Positions 59,440 to 64,000 of a stretch of DNA of 64,000 bases are shown here, piece by piece. The DNA is from Bog-532 sp963828445. GTDB taxonomy: Bacteria; Actinomycetota; Actinomycetes; Streptosporangiales; Streptosporangiaceae. The notes under the pieces are model-generated. The model ran no database searches. It saw nothing but the letters and a program-made list of their open reading frames with translations, and had not been told where the DNA came from. Each line of letters begins with the position of its first letter. Position 1 is the stretch's first letter. Where the stretch lies: the NCBI GenBank assembly GCA_963828445.1, contig CAWHFP010000001.1, positions 1,302,001 to 1,366,000 of the forward strand, written 5' to 3'. A program made the translations under genes and the position numbers.

Positions 59440-60750
59440 TCAGGAAGCCGACCGTTCGGCTTCGTCACTCGACTGCGCAGGCTCTGGCACCCGCTCGACC
59501 AGCACGGTGTTGATCCGGTTGCGGCGGCCGGACAGGTTCTCGGCGGTCAGCCGGAGCCCGCCGACGGTGCCTTCCGAGCCCGCGATCGGCACCCGCCCCA
59601 GGGCGTGGGCCAGCAGGCCGCCCACGGTTTCCACGTCTTCGGCCTCGATGGTCTCCAGGCTCACGCCGAAGATCTCGGCCAGCTCGTCCACTGACAGCCG
59701 GGCCGCGACCCGGGCCACGTCCGGGGACAGCCACTCGACCGGCGGCCGTTCCTGGTCGTACTCGTCGGTGATCTCGCCGACGATCTCCTCCAGGATGTCC
59801 TCGATGGTGACCAGGCCGGCCGTGCCGCCGTACTCGTCGATCACGATGGCCGCGTGGATCTGCTGGGACTGCATCTGGCGCAGCAGTTCGTCGATGGGCT
59901 TGCTGTCCGGCACGTAGGTGGCCGGGCGCATGACCTCGGTGACCGGGGCCGGGTCCGCGTCCGGGTGCTCATGGGTCCAGGCCACGATGTCCTTGAGGTA
60001 GGCGATGCCGACCACGTCGTCTTCGTTCTCGCCGGCCACCGGGATGCGGGAGAACCCGCTGCGCAGGTGCAGGGACAGGGCCTGGTCCACGGTCTTGTCC
60101 CGGTCGATGAAGACCATCTCGGTCCGGGGCACCATGACCTCGCGGACGATGGTGTCGCCCAGCTCGAACACGGACCGGACCATCTCGCGCTCGCCGGGCT
60201 CGATGACGCTGCGCTGCTCCAGGAAGTCGACCAGGCCGCGCAGCTCGGACTTGCCGGCCAGCGGGCTGGCGGCGGTGCCGCGGCCGCGGGTGAGCACGCT
60301 GCCCGCGGCGACCAGCATCCGGGGTATCGGGCCCAGGATCACGCCCAGCGGGTAGAGCACGGTGGCCGCGCCCAGCGCCACCCGCTCGGCGCCGCGGCGG
60401 CCCAGCGGGGCCGGGCTGATCCCGACCACCAGGTAACCGACCCCGACCATGACCGCCAGCGCGATCAGGAAGCCCTTCCAGCCCGCGCCGAACCAGTGCA
60501 CGAACGCCGCCACCACCAGCACGGTGGCCGAGGTTTCGCAGGTGACCCGGAGCAGCAGCAGGATGTTCAGGTAGCGGGGCAGATCGGCGAAGACCGCGCG
60601 GAGCCGCTTGGAGGCCGGGCGGCCCGAGCCGGCCAGCTGCTCGGCACCGACCGCGGACAGCCGGGCCAAGGTGGCCTCGGCGCTGGCCCACCAGCCGGCC
60701 ATCAGCACGAGCACGATCGCGGCGGCGATCAGCCAGCCCTGGGCGGTCAT
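59440..60750 (-). CDS. CNNM/CorC-family membrane protein with CBS domains
   Basis: The product is 436 residues. An N-terminal CNNM transmembrane domain has about four helices (LIAAAIVLVLMAGWWASAEATL and others to about residue 155). A CBS pair follows (VMVPRTEMVFIDRDKTVDQAL, TYVPDSKPIDELLRQMQ, IHAAIVIDEYGGTAGLVTIEDILEEIVGEI), then the CorC_HlyC domain. Relatives transport or sense magnesium. Its ATG overlaps the ybeY stop by 4 bp. Confidence 0.92.
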   Translation of the reverse strand: MTAQGWLIAAAIVLVLMAGWWASAEATLARLSAVGAEQLAGSGRPASKRLRAVFADLPRYLNILLLLRVTCETSATVLVVAAFVHWFGAGWKGFLIALAVMVGVGYLVVGISPAPLGRRGAERVALGAATVLYPLGVILGPIPRMLVAAGSVLTRGRGTAASPLAGKSELRGLVDFLEQRSVIEPGEREMVRSVFELGDTIVREVMVPRTEMVFIDRDKTVDQALSLHLRSGFSRIPVAGENEDDVVGIAYLKDIVAWTHEHPDADPAPVTEVMRPATYVPDSKPIDELLRQMQSQQIHAAIVIDEYGGTAGLVTIEDILEEIVGEITDEYDQERPPVEWLSPDVARVAARLSVDELAEIFGVSLETIEAEDVETVGGLLAHALGRVPIAGSEGTVGGLRLTAENLSGRRNRINTVLVERVPEPAQSSDEAERSAS

Positions 60751-61283
60751 AACCCGGACGAGCCTTCCTGCGGGCTTTCCTGCGGCTCGGCCGTCTCGGC
60801 CTGGCCCGACCGCCAGGAGGCCAGCAGCCGGTCCTGCAGGCCGAACATCTCGGCCTTCTCCTCCGGCTCGGCGTGGTCGTAGCCGAGCAGGTGCAAGATG
60901 CCGTGCACGGTCAGCAGCTCCAGCTCGGCCTGGGCGCTGTGGCCGGCCTCGCGGGCCTGCGCGGCCGCGACCGGCGGGCAGAGCACCACGTCGCCGAGCA
61001 GGCCGGGGTCCGGGCCGGGCTCCTCGGCGCCCGCCCGGCCCGCGTTGCCCGCGCCCAGATGCGGCGGGCGCAGCTCGTCCATGGGAAAGGAGAGCACATC
61101 GGTCGGGCCGGGCTCACCCATCCAGCGCTCGTGCAGCTCGGTCATGGCCTTCTCGTCCACCACCAGCACGGACAGCTCGGCCAGCGGGTGGATGTGCAGC
61201 TCGTCCAGCACGTAGCGGGCGATCGCGGCCAGCGCGACCTCGTCCACTTCCACGCCGGACTCGTTGGCGATGTCGATGCTCAC
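60747..61283 (-). CDS. ybeY: endoribonuclease YbeY
   Basis: The product is 178 residues with the zinc-binding motif VHGILHLLGYDH (His127, His131, His137) and PTDVLSFPMDE. YbeY matures the 16S rRNA 3' end and takes part in ribosome quality control, which fits its clustering with era. It is 13 bp after phoH and overlaps the next gene by 4 bp. Confidence 0.97.
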   Translation of the reverse strand: MSIDIANESGVEVDEVALAAIARYVLDELHIHPLAELSVLVVDEKAMTELHERWMGEPGPTDVLSFPMDELRPPHLGAGNAGRAGAEEPGPDPGLLGDVVLCPPVAAAQAREAGHSAQAELELLTVHGILHLLGYDHAEPEEKAEMFGLQDRLLASWRSGQAETAEPQESPQEGSSGL

Positions 61284-61296
61284 GGGGTACCCGCGG

Positions 61297-62370
61297 TCAC
61301 TGACCGCGCTTCCCCCCTCCGCGTGGGCCGCGCCGGGCAGCGTCCTCCTGCTGCTGGGCGTCGTAGCGCTCGTAGGCGTCGACGATCTCCCCCACCAGCC
61401 GGTGCCGGACCACGTCCTGGCTGGTGAGCCGGGCGAAGTGGATGTCCGGGACGCCGTCCAGGATGTCCTGGACCACGCGCAGGCCGCTGGTCTGCCCGCT
61501 GGGCAGGTCGACCTGGGTCACGTCGCCGGTGACCACCACCTGGGAGCCGAAGCCGAGCCGGGTCAGGAACATCTTCATCTGCTCGGCCGAGGTGTTCTGG
61601 GCCTCGTCGAGGATGATGAAGGAATCGTTCAGGGTCCGGCCCCGCATGTAGGCCAGCGGCGCGACCTCGATCGTGCCCGCCGCGGTCAGCCGCGGGATCG
61701 AGTCGGGGTCGAGCATGTCGTGCAGCGCGTCGTACAGCGGCCGCAGGTAGGGGTCGATCTTCTCGTACAGGGTCCCGGGCAGGAAGCCGAGCCGCTCCCC
61801 CGCCTCCACCGCGGGCCGGGTCAAGATGATCCGGTTGACCTCCTTGGCCTGCAGGGCCTTCACGGCCTTGGCCATGGCCAGATAGGTCTTGCCGGTGCCG
61901 GCCGGGCCGATCGCGAACACGATCGTGTGGTTGTCGATCGCGTCCACGTAGCGCTTCTGGTTCAGCGTCTTGGGCCGGATGGTGCGGCCGCGCGAGGACA
62001 GGATGTCCAGGGTCAGCACTTCCGCGGGCCGGACGCCACGCTCGCGGCGCAGCATCCCGGCCACCCGCTCCACCGCGTCGGCGGACAGCTCGGCCCCGCT
62101 GGCCTGCAGCTCGAGCAGCTCCTCGAACAGGCCGGAGACCAGCGCGGTCTCCTCGGGACGGCCGGTCACGGTGATCTCGTTGCCGCGCACGTGGATGTCG
62201 GTCGAGAATTCGCGCTCGATGACCCGGAGCAGCTCGTCCCGCGAGCCGAGCAGGCCCACCATGGAGCGCTCGGCCGGGATCACGATCCTGACCTGGGACC
62301 GCCCGTTATTTCCCGCGGCGCCGGCGGCAGGCCGGCCATGGCCACGGACGTCATCTGAAATATTGGTCAA
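61297..62370 (-). CDS. PhoH family ATPase
   Basis: The product is 357 residues with Walker A GPAGTGKT (155-162) and Walker B FIILDEAQN, as in PhoH/PhoH-like RNA-related ATPases. The N-terminal 110 residues form a small KH-like domain, and the C-terminus is basic (RRGPRGGGKRGQ). The role is in RNA metabolism; it is linked with ybeY in most bacteria. The TTG start is a weak choice; a start a few codons later is possible. Confidence 0.93.
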   Translation of the reverse strand: MTNISDDVRGHGRPAAGAAGNNGRSQVRIVIPAERSMVGLLGSRDELLRVIEREFSTDIHVRGNEITVTGRPEETALVSGLFEELLELQASGAELSADAVERVAGMLRRERGVRPAEVLTLDILSSRGRTIRPKTLNQKRYVDAIDNHTIVFAIGPAGTGKTYLAMAKAVKALQAKEVNRIILTRPAVEAGERLGFLPGTLYEKIDPYLRPLYDALHDMLDPDSIPRLTAAGTIEVAPLAYMRGRTLNDSFIILDEAQNTSAEQMKMFLTRLGFGSQVVVTGDVTQVDLPSGQTSGLRVVQDILDGVPDIHFARLTSQDVVRHRLVGEIVDAYERYDAQQQEDAARRGPRGGGKRGQ

Positions 62371-62472
62371 TTAGTCGCTCTCGCATGTTCGGCGGATCGG
62401 CCGCCGACCCCTGATACCAGCACTATTTTGCCTGGCTCTCTCATGGTATCCGCCGGGACCGGCCATCGTTCA

Positions 62473-62817
62473 TCATCCGGGCGGCCACTCCAGCGGGCGG
62501 CCCCCCAGCAGGTGCGCGTGCACGTGGTGCACGGTCTGCCCGGCGTCGGCACCGGTGTTGAACACCACCCGGTACCCGGAGCCGGCCACGCCTTCGTCCC
62601 GGGCGATCTGGTCGGCCAGCGTGGCCACCTCGTCGAGCAGGCCGTCACCGGCCGCGGCGAGCGCGGCCAGGTTCGGGTAGTGCTCGCGCGGGATCACCAG
62701 CACGTGGGTCGGCGCTTGCGGGTTGATGTCGCGAAACGCGATAGCTCGTGAGCTTTCACGGACAGTTTTGGCCGGTATCTCGCCAGAAGCGATACCGCAG
62801 AACAGGCAGTCAGGCAC
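62473..62817 (-). CDS. HIT-family protein
   Basis: The product is 114 residues with CLFCGIASGEIPA at the start and the HIT triad HHVHAHLLGG near the end. Members hydrolyse or transfer nucleotidyl groups on purine nucleoside substrates. The start is GTG. It begins the minus-strand cluster HIT, phoH, ybeY, CNNM/CBS, deaminase-like, era, with a 102-bp gap before phoH. Confidence 0.93.
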   Translation of the reverse strand: MPDCLFCGIASGEIPAKTVRESSRAIAFRDINPQAPTHVLVIPREHYPNLAALAAAGDGLLDEVATLADQIARDEGVAGSGYRVVFNTGADAGQTVHHVHAHLLGGRPLEWPPG

Positions 62818-63218
62818 ACTGGAATCCTAGCGCCGGGCGGCCTTCCGCACCGTCTTCGCAGGTCTCGCCGCCGCGTTCGGGATCGGGACTGATTTTCTGC
62901 CCGGAATGTCGGGTTTGGGACCAAGGTCCCCAGTCCTCAGTGGTTAAGTCCCCTAATCGCTTCTGGCTGTGTTCTCCGCCCAGCCCCATGGATAGGCTGG
63001 CAACGCGATCCGGGCGCTTTTGTGCCACAGTCCCGAGATTAGCCGGTTCTGCGGCTTCGGGAAGTGCCACAATGCGCGTGGATCGTTGGCCGTCAAGGCG
63101 TCGGGGAGGCGCTGGGGGGCGGTCACGGGATTCGCCAACTCGGGTGGGGTGGGCTAGTTGGGCAGTTATCGCTGTCTGAAGATCGAGATGGGCGGGAACT
63201 TGGCGGTGAAGATCCTTG
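62818..63218. other. 401-bp intergenic region between divergent HIT and sigma factor genes
   Basis: No gene is visible. It contains a GGGACCAAGGTCCC palindrome at 62917-62930. No other clear -35/-10 pairs stand out, though the segment 62935-63000 is AT-richer. Confidence 0.5.
62914..62933. promoter_or_regulatory. DosR/DevR-like box
   Basis: TTTGGGACCAAGGTCCCCAG matches the mycobacterial DosR consensus TTSGGGACTWWAGTCCCSAA at 16 of 20 positions, including both GGGAC/GTCCC cores. It is 97 bp before the HIT start and about 285 bp before the sigma factor start. Confidence 0.45.
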
Positions 63219-63830
63219 ATGGCCGTGGGTGATTTCATGGCCGCAGGTGAACCGGTCAGGGGACGTGCGCGTCCTACTCCTGTGACCGAGACCCTGGCGG
63301 CCGGCGCCGTGGTCGGAGCGGCACCTGCGAAGCTGGACCTGACCGCTGATGAGGCGGTCACCCAGCTCTACAGCAACCACTACCGTTCGCTGGTCCGGCT
63401 GGCGGGTCTGCTGGTGCGGGACGAGCCCACGGCCGAAGAAGTGGTGCAGGAGTGCTTCATCGCCATGCACGACGGCTGGCACCGGCTGCGGGCGGAGGAC
63501 AAAGCGCTCTCCTACCTGAAGCAGGCGGTGGTGAACCGGGCCCGCTCGGTGCTCCGGCACCGCAGCGTGGTCGACCGCAACGCGCCCAAGCCCGCACCGG
63601 ACATGCCCAGCGCCGAGCAGGGCGCGATCACGCTGCTGGAACGCAGTGCCGTGATCTCCGCGCTGCGGGCGCTGCCTGACCGGCAACGGCAGGCGCTCGT
63701 CCTTCGCTACTATGCGGACCTGTCAGAAGCCCAGATCGCCGAGATGATGGGCATCAGCAAGGGTGCGGTCAAGAGCCACACCGCGCGGGGGATGTCTTCC
63801 CTCCGGGCGGTCCTGGAGCAGACTGCATAA
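63219..63830 (+). CDS. ECF sigma factor, SigE-like family
   Basis: The product is 203 residues. Region 2 holds LYSNHYRSLVRLAGLLVRDEPTAEEVVQECFIAM and region 4 is ALRALPDRQRQALVLRYYADLSEAQIAEMMGISKGAVKSHTARGMSSLR. The N-terminal 45 residues are unstructured. It would direct RNA polymerase to an extracytoplasmic-stress or developmental regulon. A second gene starts 17 bp after its stop, as often seen for sigma factors and their partners. The ATG at 63219 follows GGTGAAG; an ATG at 63237 is also possible. Confidence 0.9.
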   Translation: MAVGDFMAAGEPVRGRARPTPVTETLAAGAVVGAAPAKLDLTADEAVTQLYSNHYRSLVRLAGLLVRDEPTAEEVVQECFIAMHDGWHRLRAEDKALSYLKQAVVNRARSVLRHRSVVDRNAPKPAPDMPSAEQGAITLLERSAVISALRALPDRQRQALVLRYYADLSEAQIAEMMGISKGAVKSHTARGMSSLRAVLEQTA

Positions 63831-63846
63831 CGGAGAACTACACACG

Positions 63847-64000
63847 ATGACTTCGTCCGACGACGACCTCAGCTGGGTACTCAGGCGTGAACTCAACGCC
63901 GAGGCGGCCCGGCTGGCAGCTGCGCACGATGGCCTGGGCCAGATCCGCGCGCAGCTGAGGTCGCGACCCTCCGTCCCGGTATGGGGGGCGCTGTGGGGCG
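63847..64000 (+). CDS. partial gene after the ECF sigma factor
   Basis: The first 51 residues of a gene that runs out of the window: MTSSDDDLSWVLRRELNAEA, then ARLAAAHDGLGQIRAQLRSR. The Asp/Ser-rich start and amphipathic helices without a signal sequence are seen in proteins paired with SigE-like factors; it may be the partner or anti-sigma factor, but nothing diagnostic is in view. Confidence 0.6.
   Translation, partial: MTSSDDDLSWVLRRELNAEAARLAAAHDGLGQIRAQLRSRPSVPVWGALWG

Overview
The window is 64 kb of very GC-rich DNA with GTG and TTG starts, short intergenic gaps and many 4-bp stop/start overlaps. It is a chromosomal segment of an actinomycete. The order dnaG, primary-type sigma factor, dGTPase, pyruvate phosphate dikinase, glycyl-tRNA synthetase, uppS, recO, leuA, era, CNNM/CBS protein, ybeY, phoH is the conserved arrangement known from Streptomyces and relatives. 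The family cannot be fixed from sequence alone. Tricorn protease, DUF1707 proteins, a PPOX/F420-type flavoprotein and SigE-type ECF factors also fit Actinomycetia.

Layout. 0-12 kb: the end of an FMN hydroxy-acid oxidase, a prolyl oligopeptidase facing a tricorn protease, an operon of ABC exporter plus DesK/DesR-type two-component system, and gamma-glutamyltransferase. 12-31 kb is an accessory block: two lipoproteins, a DUF885 protein, an MmyB-type regulator divergent from a DHA2 efflux pump, an AbiEi/DUF559-like protein, an MMPL transporter, two DUF1707 envelope proteins, a second sliding-clamp (DnaN-like) gene, dienelactone hydrolase, aldo/keto reductase, a deleted FAD oxidase, a MarR-DHA2 efflux pair, a PPOX protein and a cupin. 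31-37 kb: YefM/YoeB, a secreted GH31 enzyme with two CBM35-like modules, a zinc-ribbon membrane protein, VapBC and tRNA-Asn. 37-64 kb is mostly housekeeping: YtxH protein, sigma factor, dnaG, HAD and NUDIX hydrolases, a second AbiEi/DUF559 gene, dgt, PPDK, DUF1932 dehydrogenase, glyQS, a secreted DUF1906 protein, uppS-recO, a sugar isomerase, leuA, GNAT, the era-to-HIT cluster and an ECF sigma factor.

The most interesting regulatory signal is upstream of leuA. A 14-residue leader peptide with four consecutive Leu codons precedes three mutually exclusive pairing segments, one of which would hide the leuA ribosome-binding site. This looks like a complete leucine-responsive translational switch. 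Other signals are a shared TTWTCCACA element upstream of both AbiEi/DUF559 paralogues, a shared CATGACAT box upstream of the ABC/two-component operon and a DUF1707 gene, a 31-bp palindrome at the MarR efflux locus, and a DosR-like box between the HIT and ECF sigma genes.

Caution: at least eleven single-base frameshifts interrupt otherwise well-preserved genes (tricorn, ABC permease, ABC ATPase twice, gamma-glutamyltransferase, dienelactone hydrolase, PPOX, GH31 three times, AbiEi-like, GNAT). They sit mostly in G/C runs and the protein resumes perfectly in the new frame, so most are probably sequence errors. The large housekeeping genes are intact. I give the full reconstructed span for these genes and state where the frame breaks.
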